The notes: a model not told the origin generated them from the letters alone. Positions 1-13,111 are shown, counted from the first letter of the stretch. The stretch: 64,000 bases of DNA from Eulemur rufifrons (GCF_041146395.1 NC_090999.1:64547001-64611000), one strand, 5' to 3'. A program made the numbers and translations.

Positions 1-755
1 CGACAAATTACTTTGCAAAGACAGACATCTCTTTACTTTTTGGGCTGTGTGTTCTCCAGAATCTAAGTTGACTGTTTACAGCTTGAGTGTTACTACAAAG
101 TGAAGGTTATTTTAATGAATAGTAATGCTTTCAGGCAGTATGCAAGACAGGCAACACTTACAGCTGCCACCTTTTCCACTGTAGTTATTTTCACCCTTTC
201 CATAAAATCAAAGTTAAATCTGGATACAAGTGGAAGAAATCTAGCTAAATGATATCAGGTAGTTCCCAGATAATCTTTATGAGGAATTAAGATTTAATTT
301 ATCTTAACAGAAGAACCATCAATACTTTAGTTTAAATGCTTAAATAACTATATGTATATATTTTTAAAATATGGTAGAGCCAAGGTAACCCTCTACCTAA
401 TATAGACATCATGGTTTGAAATACATTTTTCTCATAGTGTAGATCCATGAGCTAAATGATCATTGATTTGTGAGAAATACTTAGAAGTGGAAGTTCACTT
501 CTATATCAGATAATCAATTTGCAATCAAAGTCTAAAAGAAACATTCCTATGGCACCCAAACTCTATAAGAGATTGTTACCTAAAGTAAGTCAAATTTAAT
601 CTCTTTTTCAAATAAATGCAATAAATAACTTTAAATTTGCATTTCTGTATGTGGATACCATTTGAGAAAATTGAGAAAGGCATAGCATTGTACTAATTAC
701 ATAATTATTCAGAATCTTCAAGGGCTATAGCACATTTTTAAAATCAGTAACTCTT

Positions 756-1100
<345 letters not shown>

Positions 1101-1759
1101 AAAATCAGTAACTCTTCATTTTTGGTGCATGTTGTAAGAGATAGCTAAGTAATCTTTTGGCTCACTGGTAATCAGCCAAATATTAGCTAGACAACTCCCA
1201 CTATGGGAGATACCAAATGCGTTGGCGCTGTTTAGAAAACTTAAATTAAAATCAGTTTTTAAGGAAAAAACTTAACTTATGGATCCCTCTATGTAGCCCT
1301 AGGTATAGTACCCATTGCTTTAAATGGATCTTATTTGATGGAGGAACTCCGAAATCAACAGTATCATAAATTTAATGTCGTTACTATAATCAGATCTTTT
1401 ATTTTTACTCCTATTTTTTCTCTTCCCTTTATAATCACTGCCATGGATAACAGCATCTGGCCTTAATGTTTTTAGTCATCGGATTAAAGCCTGTAAATTG
1501 GCACTGAATGCAAATATAAAGAAGGTTACTGTCAACGTTAGTAAGCATTTGCCTGACTGCTATTGTTAGTCCCACCCATGGGATACTCCAGAAGTAAATT
1601 TCTAGAAGTCAGTATGACAAGATGGGGAAAATTATGATTACTTACTTTTCCCCATTTGGATTACTATAAAATCTTATAGATATATAATCTTGTAGATTAA
1701 CATAGATATGTAAAGACTCTTAGTTACCATAATACTAACCAGTGAATAGAGTTTATAAA

Positions 1760-1985
1760 TAACAGATGCTTACTATTAATAGTTCCAAGCTTGACGCTAA
1801 GAACTTTACAAATGTTACGAATATTTAATTTTTCAAAACAATTCTATCAGCTTCATATCATCACGGAAACCAAGGCTTTGAAAGATTCAATAACTTTCAC
1901 AAGATGACCAAATTACAAGGGATTTGTACTTGTCTGTCTGATTCTAAAGCCTGTCCTCTTTACCACTTCCATGTACTTGTAAGAG
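1760..1985 (-). mobile_element. MIR SINE fragment (degraded)
   Basis: The order of blocks fits a reverse-complemented MIR: a GCTTACTATTAATAG-like start, TAAGAACTTTACAAATG, a central AAACCAAGG region, then TTCACAAGATGACCAAATTACAA. Divergence is high, as expected for this ancient mammalian family. Confidence 0.6.
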
Positions 1986-2840
1986 TTACCGTGTTTCAAG
2001 AGACTTTTAGTCGTTTCAGGAAGAAAGTTATAATAGTATCTGCTAGCAGCATGAATATATGTTAAAAGAATGGGAAACAGTGTGCCTGGGTGCTTTAAAA
2101 AAAAAAAAAGGCTGACTTAATGATCTATAGACCATCTGAGCCAGAATTCCTTTATCAATATCATGTAATTCTATACCTGAAGACTAATTTTAAGATAGCA
2201 GGACTCTATGTACATATTTAAATTCATCAGGGACCCTTAAAAATCTTTGCAGTAACACAAATCACTTAGCTCTTGGTGACAAACCTATGAGAAGGCTGAC
2301 ATTTTCATACAGAAACAGCTGGGTGTGTTTATAGCTGAAGTGTGATATACCCCTGTTGCCCTCTGGGATTCTTACATTACCAGATGAAAAATGTGTACCT
2401 TTTTGACAATCAGGTACACAGAAAGCAATAAAAAGCCTTTTATATCCATTAATTCCTTCTTAATTTAATCTCCATGCCCAATCCATTTACAAAACGCTCC
2501 AGGCTATCCACTAGATACCTGTTTGCACACTGAAAAGGAGTGAAACTAAATTCTCCTGGGTTTAACTACCACCCTTTTAATCAGAAACCTTAAGACGGTG
2601 ACTAAACAAGTACAGTATAATGTTCTAGTGTATCAATGGGGTTCAAATTGTAAGACAAGGAATGCCTAACAATCCAATTTTTAATGGGATACTTATCTTT
2701 TTCTATATTCATCAAAGTTCCCACGAATTTAGCAAAATACTACTGCTGCCCATCTGACAATATTTCGTTGTTGTTTACTGGTGATTTTGTTATTGTGAAA
2801 GTATCTGATGAAGTGCAGTCAAAGTAAAACATCACCTTAC

Positions 2841-3249
2841 CATTCAGTGCTCAATTTCCTTGCTTTCAACAATTGGCCTTCGATCCAGTTGGGCTTTTGC
2901 TGCTCGATGCTCTGCGTGACCTTTCGGATCACTTGATTAGGGCTACTCGCCCAGTCTCCCATGACGCTTTCCAAACACACACGCATTAAACCGAGTTTTT
3001 CTTTACTCCATCTGTCAAGGGAGGCACCTGTTAAAAGTTCCACGGTGTTTCCATCCTCAAATATCCGACATATAATTACAATCAAGTTCCAGACAAGCAG
3101 GCCAGCTTTCTTCAATTCAACAAAGTTTTTTGACATTTTTCTCTCAGACAGAAAAAAGAAGTATTTAATTGGGGGAGGCAAACATGCAATCACCGTAGGT
3201 AACTTGCTGATTACAATAGATAATGCCTGAGCAGCAAGCCTTGTGAAGC
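2841..3249 (-). CDS. KIAA0825: KIAA0825 internal exon (409 nt), last of six in the window
   Basis: This is the largest exon here. On the minus strand it follows an excellent pyrimidine tract ending CCCCAG and stops at ACTGAATG before donor GTAAGGTGA. Two nucleotides complete Gly and 135 codons follow. TG is left over, so the next residue would be Cys or Trp (or a stop if the next base were A). The peptide includes a hydrophobic stretch ([17 protein letters not shown]), a conserved-looking core ([24 protein letters not shown]), then [11 protein letters not shown] and a C-terminal [18 protein letters not shown]. The hydrophobic parts look like buried helices rather than a clear membrane span. 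The open frame upstream starts at an internal Met, which is not a true start. The next exon was not found in 1-2840. Confidence 0.92.
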
Positions 3250-3709
3250 CTGGGGAAGAAAAGAAAGAAAAGGTATGATTAATATTAGCATTTGCGTGCC
3301 ATCACTGTGCGGTTTTGTGTTGTGTGGGGATGTCTAATTTTTGTGGAGAAAATTGTTGTGAAGAGTTAAGTGCTTGACATATTCCAACAGAACTCTGCCG
3401 GAGTCTCCTGCAGCACTATTCTAAAATTCCCCAAATCACCAATCTGGGTTTTTTTTTTTTTCCCTTCCATAAATGAAGGTTAGAAAATTCAGAATTATAA
3501 TTTATGTTTTTATCTTTTAAGATGGCAGCTCTGAAGGATCCAGATGGCCTCCTGACTGACAAATGCACAGGCACCCCCTGCGGGGCCTCTTAGTAGCCTT
3601 TGATCCTCCTGATTCCCCCTGAAGCCTTTCTCCTCCTCCCTTGGAATCCATGACAGAATCATCCCAGCTCTTCCTAGGACTGGCTACTTTTCTTCTAGTT
3701 CTTAGCCTA

Positions 3710-3990
3710 AGGGTCACTTCCTCAGAGAGCCTTTCCTCACCATCCCATCTACACTAGTCCCTTCACGCCCTTCCTGTCACAGCTCCAAGTCCCTCTCTGT
3801 CAGGGGATCCAGATTTTGTTGACTTTGTTATAGCACTTCCCATCACCTACTGATTATCTCCTTTATCTGTTCATTATCTGTCACCCTCCCATAGAATATA
3901 AGCTTCGTGAGGGCATTTCTGTATCCCCCACACTTACTACCTCATATGTAACAGTTCAATACTTGTTGAGTAAATGAGTCAATGAATTGT
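3710..3990 (+). mobile_element. L2 LINE fragment, 3' end
   Basis: The stretch reads like the classic L2 tail: CCTTTCCTCACCATCCC, then TATAGCACTT, ATCTGTCACCCTCCCATAG, AATATAAGCTTCGTGAGGGC, and a final TGTTGAGTAAATGAGTCAATGA. It is ancient and diverged. Confidence 0.75.
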
Positions 3991-4173
3991 TCCGTGGTTA
4001 CCTCTATTACTACTCTTTGCTCCTTTGTGTCCCATGCTAGTTCCACTTTCTACTAACACCTCTTAAATGTGGGTATTTGCTAAGAAGTCCTTGGCCTTTA
4101 GGCTGATGATTCTACATGTTCTCCCTTGCTGCTATTTCTCTGAAAAAATGTATTGATTCTCCTTCTCTACATC

Positions 4174-4381
4174 CGGGTTTCTCAACTTCAGCACTATTGC
4201 CATTTGGGCTGGAAAATTCTATGTTGTGAGGAGCTGTCCTGTGCACTGTAGGATGTTTAGTAGCATCTCTGACCTCGACTCACTAGATGCCAAGAGCATT
4301 CCCCTCAGTTGTAACAACTAAAAATGTCAGGCATTGCCAAATGTCCCTGGGAGCAAAATTATCTGTGGTTGAGAACCACTC
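4174..4381 (-). mobile_element. MER20 (hAT-Charlie non-autonomous DNA transposon)
   Basis: Terminal inverted repeats GGGTTTCTCAAC and GTTGAGAACCACT bound about 208 bp. The interior contains MER20 landmarks on the reverse strand, including GCACTGTAGGATGTTTAG and CAAATGTCCCTGGGAGC. No intact 8-bp target duplication is visible. Confidence 0.85.
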
Positions 4382-4599
4382 AAGTGGTTCAAGAATCTTA
4401 AGTCTTGGTTGCAGTCCTACAACTCCAGCCCCCTATTGGGCATTCCACTTCTCTGTCCTTGTCACCATTAACTCAATATAACTAAAACCAAATTCACTGT
4501 CTTCCAAAATGGCTTGGTACTCCTTCCTTCCGCTCTCCCTCCCTCCCTTTCTTCTTTTCTTCCTCCCTTTCTTTTAAATGTTCCTATTGATCCTTCATA

Positions 4600-5255
4600 C
4601 CCACCCAGTGATCGGCATGGATAAATCTTCCTACTGCCTCATCTCTGACATACAGTTTCTCTTTGCTGGGACCAACCTAGGTTACTGCCCTAGTTCAAGC
4701 CGTTCCTCATAAATGGTACCTGGACTATCCAAGTATTCCCCTAACTCATCTCCCTGCTCCAGGCTATGTCTAGTCCCTCCCCTATACTGTACAACCAAAT
4801 TCATATGCTGTGAATTTTATTATCCAATTTCTCTGCTACAGTTGTTTTAGCTACTTTCCACTGTTACGAGATCAGCCTCTTGAGCCTTGCTGGCAAAACA
4901 CTCCACAGTCCAGCATCAGCCTATTTCTATGAACCTTTTCTTTAAGACTTTCCACATGCTTTATCCTCTTTGTTTTTAGGCTTCTGAATATCTCATTACT
5001 CCCAGTGGAATGTCCCCTCTTGTCATGGTTCACCCATATTCTTTAACTCTTAGTTCAAAGTCCTCTCCCCTGTTAATGAATTTATTTGAATACGTTATCT
5101 ATATGACCATTTTGGTAGTTAGGTCCACAATGGGCAATGTTGTGTCATCTTTTGTAGTATCACCTATTATCATTTGTATTATGTTATCTGTACTTCATGA
5201 GTTGTCTTTACAGCTAGACTAAAAGCTTAAAAGCATGGGAAAAAAATCTCTTAGT
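4600..5255 (+). mobile_element. L2 LINE fragment
   Basis: The pieces follow the plus-strand L2 3' region in order: ATCTCCCTGCTCCAGGC, CTTTCCACATGCTTTATCC, TGGAATGTCCCCTCTTGTC, TTAGTTCAAAGTCCTCTCCC, and a TTGTATTATGTTATCTGTAC-like tail. It is probably the same ancient insertion family as 3710-3990, with MER20 lying between the two pieces. Confidence 0.6.
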
Positions 5256-8200
5256 TCCTTTAGTATTCCATAAAGCCAGTGTTTTAATCCATGATATACA
5301 TAATTAAATTTGAGCATTGAAACTGAATGAGAAGCCAGAAGAAGATAGCTCAAGTAAAACATTCTTTATTGTTTTTACTGAACAAAAATAATAACAAAAC
5401 AGTGTGAACATTTTTCCAAGATACATGTAACATTTAAAGAAGTCATTCTGCTCCAAAAAAAGTACAAAGCTCTTGGAAAATATGTCTAATCTAGTGATTC
5501 TTTTGATATTCATGACAATGTAAGAACCAAATTTAAAAATTAATTGGAGCAATCTTTATAAGTTTGTAAAAATTGGGTCCAACACATATTTGAATAATCT
5601 CATAAGACTCTTAAATAAGATAATAAATGGGAAAGTACCTACCTAGTTGAGTACCTGGTAGAAAATAGTTCCTTAATAAATGTTTTCCTTTTATTCAAAT
5701 AAATATGCTTAGGTGAGACTTAAAATATAGATAAAGCAAATTAAGAAACTCCCTTGTGACCCTTATTCTTTGTGTTCTTAAATTATTTTAAATGTCTTAT
5801 AATTCTTTATGAGTTTGTGAATCATACTCCCTATTATGTCAGCTATTTGACCTAAAAGATTATGTCTTATATTCCCTCTATCCTAAAGAGGGTTTAACCA
5901 CACATGCTAAGCAAATATTTGACAATGTAAGTAGATATTAGGTAAAGATTACCAATTTTCTCCTTCACACCTGCACTCTATTGATATTTTATAAACTCTG
6001 AGGACTCCAGGTACTCAAATCCCTAACTACTTCATTAAAACTTAAGGCAAATTCCAATCAGAACCTTTAGGCTGATGACAAATTAATAAATCCATTCTAC
6101 TAATCACAAGGACTCTGAATCTATGATGATATTAACAATACACCAGGGAAGGATCTTTTAAGACTGCCACACACTCATTTTTCTGTCTTTGTTTAAATAC
6201 ATTGACTTCTAAGCTATATATATGTATTAAAAATATGTTGTAAGAGCCATCCCAATTTCATAGCTGAAGTGTGAAAAAGATTGTTTTAGGATGAATGCAA
6301 TATGCTATGTATATTTATATATTTATCATGTCTTCCTTTCTATATATGGACTACTATAATAACATTTGTGGTTTATAAAATGTAAAAAGGAAATTTAAAA
6401 TAAATGAGGTAAAAAATGTCTTAAAATTAATTTTTAAAATTTTATGAATGCTAAAAAGTATCAATAACAATTTGTTGAATGAGGATCATGTGATTTTATA
6501 TGCTTTAATATTTTTTAAAAAATAATAAATGGGCTTAACCCTTCACAATACAAAGGTCAGGTTCTAAGTTCAGTTTGTTTCAATTCCAGAGTTTAATGGC
6601 TGTCACAGGTTAAAGAGGCACTACACAAACACACATAGATCCACATGGAACGAGTATATCATCAGCTGTGCTTACAAAATCACAGCATTTATTTTTCAGT
6701 CTTAACTGCCAAATAGGCAAAGACTGTTGTTGAAATTTGACTAATAAATATCCATCATCCAGGATATCAATTAGTTGTTTGTGTAAACAAATTCAAAAAT
6801 ATTTTATTTTCATATTTTTAAGAAAAGAGTCCAAGAATAACTGAAACTCTTCATTTGGAATATTTTAAATCATGTTAGAAAATTCTATTTCTAAGTTTTT
6901 AAGTGTACAGATACAATGTTTTTATAGGTGATACTGGTTTATTAAAAAAAAACTAATATCTTTGGTTTTTATAAAGTTAACTATATTAATGACTTCTGAA
7001 AGCACTTTGTGTATTTCTGCCATCCATTTCTTTCTCAACAATCTGCAGGTGAACAACAGCATGGATACAGTTTCTTACAGTGCTTCCTCTGTTTCTTCTC
7101 TCCAGAATCCATTGTTTCCATTAAAACAATTACTCCAATAGTTTTCCCATAAAGCATTCTATTCATTAAAAAAGCACTTTACTGTTGAGAAAATATCTTC
7201 TCAGGTATATCTTTCATTTAATTGTTGTCAAAGAAACAGAACAAAATAAAACAACTAATTCTTCGTGTATTTGCTCTTTGAAACATAATGGAGCAAGTAC
7301 CTAAAATCTGAGTGAGCTATGTCAGAACCATCTGAACTTTTATGCAACTGTAGGGTAAATCTTCTGTACTGTATAATTTATTCTAATATTTATTTCTTTA
7401 AATCTTCAGTGTTTTTATGTATTTGCTGACAAAAAAATAAAGAAATGCATTTTAGTTTGTTACCATAGTGGCTTCCATGCTCTGTCATTTATACTATGTC
7501 AGGAAGGACAAATATTCTCTAAGGTAGTAATTTTGCAAAGAACATGACTATATATCACTTGACTTAAAACACTGTTGGAAAAATTATAGAGGTTTGGCTT
7601 CATGTTTTGGATGCTTCATTTTGATATCTTTTGCTAATCAAGATGACTCTAAACTATTTTTAGCTAATATCTCAAGGCACAATAGTCACTTAGGGGGGAT
7701 TCACACTTAACAAAATGAATGAGAAGCCATATTTCAAATGTTTTCCCACACATTTTTTTTAACTAAATCTGATCAGGTCATCATTGTTTTATCTTATAAT
7801 ATGATTGAGAAAGATTACATATTAAGAATAGGAATAAATGTGAGCCTTTTCACTTTGTCATTGTTTGCTCTTCATTGTATTTCCAGTATTACTTTTAAAC
7901 TGAAATTGATTTGTTGATTTACAGGAATATGTTAAAGGCCTTTTTAAAAAATATATTCAGATGACCTGACACCCCTTCATGGCTGCCTGTACTTTGTACT
8001 TCTACTCCTAGTGAGAATTTCATGAAAAATATTATTTAGTAAGGAAAACCTTAACAAAGTATCTCTACAGTACAGGCATTCTTGGAACCAGTGGCTGTTT
8101 GAAATGGAATGGAGGATTCCAAAATGCTTGTAGAAAGCAAAACTGCTTGTGAATAGAATGACCTGAAAGTCACAAGTAACACAGTGTTACTTTTACATGG

Positions 8201-9345
8201 CATGATATGTTAACTTACAGACCATGCCTCCTGAATTTCTCAAAATGTATGAAATATTCAAAAGCTAGGACAAAGGAGAGATGGCAACAACTCTTAGACA
8301 AGGAAGAACTTACGTAATGAAAAGGTGACATTTTCCAATTTCAATTAAATGACTTTACTAGATTCAAAGGGAGTTTAATAGGGCTTGGACAGAATTAAAG
8401 CGTTACTATGAAAGGTCACAGATAGATAATTGATTTGAGTTTGTAATATAAGGTCGCTGGATAAGAGCCACATTATTTAGGATCTCCTCGGAGAAGAATG
8501 AAAGAGAAAGGCTAGTCCCTTCATTGACTTTAGTGAGTTCAGCTGGAGTATTTTAGTGTTGAAAGTTTCCTTAGAGTTAGTGAAAAAATATTCTTCTTTA
8601 AGAATGAATACGAAAGGGAAAGTTTTATTTTGAAAAACCAAAAGAAGATTTATGAATACGAATAGGTAATATACATTCAAAGGAAAACTGAAAATATCTA
8701 GGTAGGAAGAAACTAAGAAGAGAGGACTTGATTAATAAAATAAATGAATAATGCAGGTAACTGATGGTTCTTAAATACACTTAGTAGATACACTGCCCTG
8801 AATAGGAGCAATGCACTCAATTCAGAACCCTAGGGATTGAGGAAAAAATACCCTGTCAGAAAAATACATGTAGTTACCAAACTGGGTGTTACTTTTGACC
8901 TAAAACCTACACAAGCAGGTGTTTTAACAAGAGAAAAGAAAGTAATAATTTGTGGTTGCAGGGGGAAAACTTAAAAGAAAGAATAATTAAACAGGATATC
9001 AGAGCAATCTTCCTGAGACTATGAATTTTAGATTACTTGATAGGTTTAAAGGAAATTAGTCAAAATCATGTGACTAATCCGTGAATACTAACATGAACAC
9101 AAAATGCCACAGAAAATTCTAAACTGATAGTTAAATAAAGACGACTATGTGAATAATTTTCATTTTTAGTTTCCTTGATCATGTGGCTCATAGTAAAAAA
9201 TATTAAGGGTCCTAAAGAATATTTGGTGGAAGGAAGATTAATATAGTTCACCAATCTTATAATTTTTAGGATTTTACTTGATGGTATTAGCCTAGAAAAT
9301 TGTTTCTTTTGGGGTGTTTTCTTAAAGAAAAACAAGTGTACTTAC
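5256..9345. other. AT-rich intronic DNA with no recognised element
   Basis: I looked for Alu, L1, L2, MIR, LTR and hAT signatures and for phase-compatible exons and found none that I can support. Short open frames here have no splice-compatible borders. Old repeats beyond recognition by eye cannot be excluded. Confidence 0.5.
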
Positions 9346-9570
9346 CTTTGCTTGATTCTTTCCTTTTGCTTTCTTTTGGAATATAATTCCATTCTTTTGG
9401 AATGCTCTCAAGCAAACAATCAGGAACACTGTGCTTGTGTAGGTTTGTCTCGCAGTTTCTCCCACAGGTCAGCACAGACACTATCTGCTGTACGATGTCC
9501 TTGACGGCGTCGGTCAGTGCCAACCTCAAGCATCGGATGAACTCGGGCTCAGACCTCGTGCACCTTGAGA
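9346..9570 (-). CDS. KIAA0825: KIAA0825 internal exon (225 nt)
   Basis: On the minus strand it starts after CTGATTTTAAAG and ends AGCAAAG before a strong donor, GTAAGTAC. Two nucleotides complete Val, 74 codons follow, and one G is left, which becomes Gly with the next exon. The peptide runs from [19 protein letters not shown] through [13 protein letters not shown] to a basic, polar tail ([10 protein letters not shown]) that reads like a flexible linker. The acceptor is weak, with few pyrimidines and AAA before the G. The first 150 nt carry eight CpG dinucleotides, which is strikingly many in this AT-rich setting. Both ends are phase 1, so it can be skipped in frame. The open frame extends beyond both borders, but those extensions are intronic. 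Confidence 0.9.
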
Positions 9571-9829
9571 CTTTAAAATCAGATGGCATATTATGGTTAG
9601 CAAAATCTTGAAATCAGTTGTGCCTTGTTCAACTGGAAATTCAGTTTTACAATAATCTAGTTTAAAGCTATAGGAAAGGAAAGGAAAGTTGCTTTTCACC
9701 AAGAAATCATATAATTGATAATCAGCCCATAAAACATTTGGGGAAAAATGTTTCTTTTTCTTATTAGTAATATGAGGAATGGCAATCAAAATAACAGTAA
9801 ATAATAGTATTTACTGGTAGTTTTGGACT

Positions 9830-10190
9830 CTGCTGGTGGGAACATGAATTGTGTGAACTTCTTAGGTGAAAACATTGCAATAATATCAAAAGCTTTAACA
9901 TTTTATTTATCTGTTGACTCATTCTTTTCTGTAGGATTTAATCCTAAAAAAATTATGAATATGCAAAAAATATAAGGAAAACTTAGAAGCAATCTAAATG
10001 TCCAATAATAGGTGACTTGTTTAATTAGCTCTGGTATATCTGTCTATACAATAAAGCCATATATTTACAGTAAAAAAAAGTTAGAAAAGAGTATATTAGT
10101 TTTATGAAAAAATACATATCTACGCACATATAAAATAATTAAAAGATGTACTCTAGGATGTCAATGGTGATTATCAACGACTGACGGGAA
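9830..10190 (+). mobile_element. Old LINE1-like fragment (L1M or HAL1)
   Basis: The sequence has the late-L1 wording in degraded form: CTGCTGGTGGGAACATGAA, then an AGCAATCTAAATGTCCAATAATAGG block and AATAAAGCCATATATTTACAG. It ends in a pyrimidine-rich tract. Subfamily cannot be fixed by eye. Confidence 0.6.
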
Positions 10191-10199
10191 GTTGGGTAA

Positions 10200-10310
10200 T
10201 TTTTTTCTTTCCTTCTTTTTTCTTCCTTCTCTCTTTCTTTTTTTCCTTCTTTTTTTTAACTTACTTTCTTCCCTCCTGCTATCCTGCCTCCCTGTTGTCT
10301 TTCTGATTAT
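10200..10310 (+). repeat. Pyrimidine-rich low-complexity tract
   Basis: About 110 bp is nearly all C and T, with interleaved TTTCCTTC-like units. On the transcribed minus strand it is a purine-rich (GA) run. Nothing suggests a specific function. Confidence 0.8.
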
Positions 10311-10839
10311 ATTATTACCTACAATGAATGTGTATTATTAGGTATGTGATAAATGCAATAAAAGGGTTTTATTGTTTTTTTTAATATGACAAGAAAGTCC
10401 TGGGACCATCACTTGAATCAACACAGGAAAACACCTATGTGCTTTTTCCCTCATCAAATTCCCAGGTGATATTTCTCAAATGACTCATTCCTCTAACAAT
10501 GATTTACTGTTAAAACAGCCCTGGTAAAGAAGATCTTGGTGATATCAAATATTAAAAGTCGTATTTTTTAACACAGCACCACCATCAGTTAGGCAAATTG
10601 TTGCTCTTTATGGGAATGGTAGAGGATATGGTTGTCTGTTTTTTTGATGATATTTCAAAACTTGAATTTCTTGAAAGGCACAAAAAAGCCTTTTTCTTGT
10701 ATCAGCAATTAATATGCATTTTTGGCTGAACTCTGGAGCTATGGGTTAAATATATCTCAGTTACCTGAAAATTCTAAGAAGCCAGATAATGCTCTGTTTC
10801 TTTGTGTTAAAATGGTATGTTTATTCCTTTTAAAATAAA

Positions 10840-10982
10840 ATCAAGAAATTGAAATGATAGAGAAAATAAAAATCTACCTCAAAGGATTATTTAAAAATTA
10901 AATGAATTAATTTATGAAAGTATTTGCAACAGTAACTGGTACATAGTAGACACTATGTAAGTATTAGCTGTTATTATTATTA
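10840..10982 (+). mobile_element. MIR SINE fragment, 3' part
   Basis: The end of MIR is visible as ATTAAATGAATTAATTTATG, then CAACAGTAACTGGTACATAG, TAGACACTATGTAAGTATTA and a (TTA) tail. Confidence 0.7.
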
Positions 10983-12268
10983 CCTAAGGTAAGAGTTTTT
11001 TAGAAAAATTCCAATGTTACAGTGTAGGATTGGCCAATATTCATTTGATTCAGGAGCCTAAAACATCTTGAGCACTAGATACTATAGGAAGGATTAAGCA
11101 ATATCCACAGATGTCTATGGTATGGATAGGATACAGACAGAGAAGGAAGAAAATGAGAAAGGGGAGATAGTAAGTGAAGGTACAAATGGTCAAGCAGTGC
11201 AGTGTTAGAATCATAACAAGAGTTTCTTTTATCAGCCAAATGTTAGAGTGGGTCCCTAGATTGCCAAAACACATAGCAAAGAAAGAATACAACGGTACAA
11301 TGGTAGCCCTAAAGTCTAGCTGCTATAAGCCCAAAATATTAATTCTTGATTATCAGCACAAAGGAGAGAATCAAGAGAAAGGATCATTCAAAATGATAGT
11401 AATTTTTATCATTGATTTTTCTGTCATATACAACTTATTTCAGTTTTTCATATTAAATTAACTGAAATGAAAGATACATAAAATTCAGGTTAAATCATAT
11501 AATTTAAAAAAGAATCCATGTACCATTACCTAATTAATTTTCTAATATTTCAAATCAACATGAAAAATATGGAAACTTTAATCTAGGAAGGGTCCCAGTG
11601 TCCTCATTTACAGAATGGTGAGTGGAGAGGACAAGGCGGACTGGACAAGATGATATTTATGGTCTTGGTTAATTTGCACCTTCCATGACTCTATTTAAGG
11701 CTCCTAAGAAGAAAACAACTGATATTTCATAACCAAGTTTATACAAAGTTGATAAGAGCTGTGATTCTACACATTTCTTTTATAACACAGTAATCAGGAG
11801 CCCTTAGAAAGAGGGTGAATTATGATCCTAAGTCAAGAATGAGCTTTAGGTCTCCAGCAGCAACTCTAAGAATGATACAAACAAGTTTATATATATTTGC
11901 ATCTTGGTTAAGATACTAATTGTTTATCCTTTTTACCAGTATAATCTTTTGAAGTTTGATAATAACAGTTGTGGCAGGACTTAAAAAAATTCATTACTTT
12001 TATTTTTAAATTTCTATAATTTAGAAGAATCAGAACAAAGACAATTTAGTGGGAGTTTTTCAGGCTATCTTTAAGAAAGCTATTATATCCAATAAAGAAT
12101 AACCTAACTGGGCTTTATAAAAGCAATGGAAATTACATCTGAATGTGTTTCTACGTAAAAAAGTTTTGGTTTAAATAACTGTTCTATTAATACATTGAAT
12201 AATCAGGAGTCAATGGAAATAAGGTTTTCCAATAAATTATAAATAACTGGGGAGTCAAAAGTAAAAAA

Positions 12269-13060
12269 ATTCTTCTAGAATTCTTATGATTTTATGCCTT
12301 AGCTTTAAATCTGTTATCCATGGTGAGTTGATTATTGTGAGAGGTGAGAGGTACAGATCCTGTTTCAATCTTGTGGCTATCCAATTTTCTCATCACCATT
12401 TATTGAATAGGGATTCTTTTCCCCAGTGTATGTTTTGGTCTGCTTTGTCAAAGATTAGATGGCTATATGAGGATGGTTTTGTATCTGGGTTCTCAGTTCT
12501 GTTCCATTAGTCTATGTCTGTTAAAAAGCTTCTGCACTGCCAAGGAAACAATCATTAGAGCAAACAGACAACCTACAGAATGGGAGAAAATATTTGCATG
12601 CTATACATACAATAAAGGGCTGATAACTAGAATCTATAAAGAACTCAAGAAAATCAGCAAGAAAAAAAAATCAAACAACTCTATTAAAAATTGTACAAAA
12701 GACATGAACAGAAACTTTTCAAAAGAAGGTAGACTAATGGCCAAGAAACATGAGAAAATGCTCAAGAACTCTAATCATCAGGGAAATGCAAATCAGAACC
12801 ACAATGAGATATCACTTATTTCCAGTGAAAATGGCTTTTATCAAAAAGTCCCAAAACAAAAAATTTGGGTGTGGATGCAGAGGGATAGGAGAATTGACTG
12901 CAAAAGGGAAGAAAGAACCTCTGGAGATGATGGAAATGTTCTACATCTTTATTGGGATGGTTGTCATACAGGTTTTTATGTTGCTCAAACATACTGAACT
13001 CTTCACTTAAAAATGAGTGGACTTTATTATATGTATATTATACCTCAATAAATTTTTTTA
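12269..13060 (+). mobile_element. L1 (L1M-type) with inverted 5' segment (twin priming)
   Basis: From about 12269 to 12519 the sequence is antisense L1 ORF2, with CATTTATTGAATAGGGATTC and TTCTGTTCCATTAGTCTATG landmarks. From about 12520 it switches to sense L1: AGCTTCTGCACTGCC, ACAGAATGGGAGAAAATATT, AATGCTCAAGAAC. It then jumps across an internal deletion near 12855 to the L1M 3' end (GATGGAAATGTTCTACATC, TTATACCTCAATAAA). Adjacent L1 regions in opposite orientation, with a small gap at the junction, are the signature of twin-primed integration. The open frames here are broken ORF2 remains. Confidence 0.85.
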
Positions 13061-13111
13061 AAGTTTTTTTAAGTGGATTACAAATAAAAAGACTAGATGG
13101 ATGACTAAATA

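Larger units (their letters stand above)
3250..9345 (-). other. Intron between the 9346-9570 and 2841-3249 exons
   Basis: This 6.1-kb intron has recognisable repeats only in its 3' part on the minus strand (L2 pieces at 3710-3990 and 4600-5255, MER20 at 4174-4381). From about 5256 to 9345 it is AT-rich DNA with no element I can name. Confidence 0.8.

Noticed and set aside
2961..3230. Plus-strand open frame of 89 codons
   Set aside because: It is the antisense shadow of the 409-nt KIAA0825 exon.
12467..12997. 176-codon open frame as a new gene
   Set aside because: It runs across an L1 inversion junction and a later L1 deletion join. The composition is L1 ORF2 and 3' UTR.
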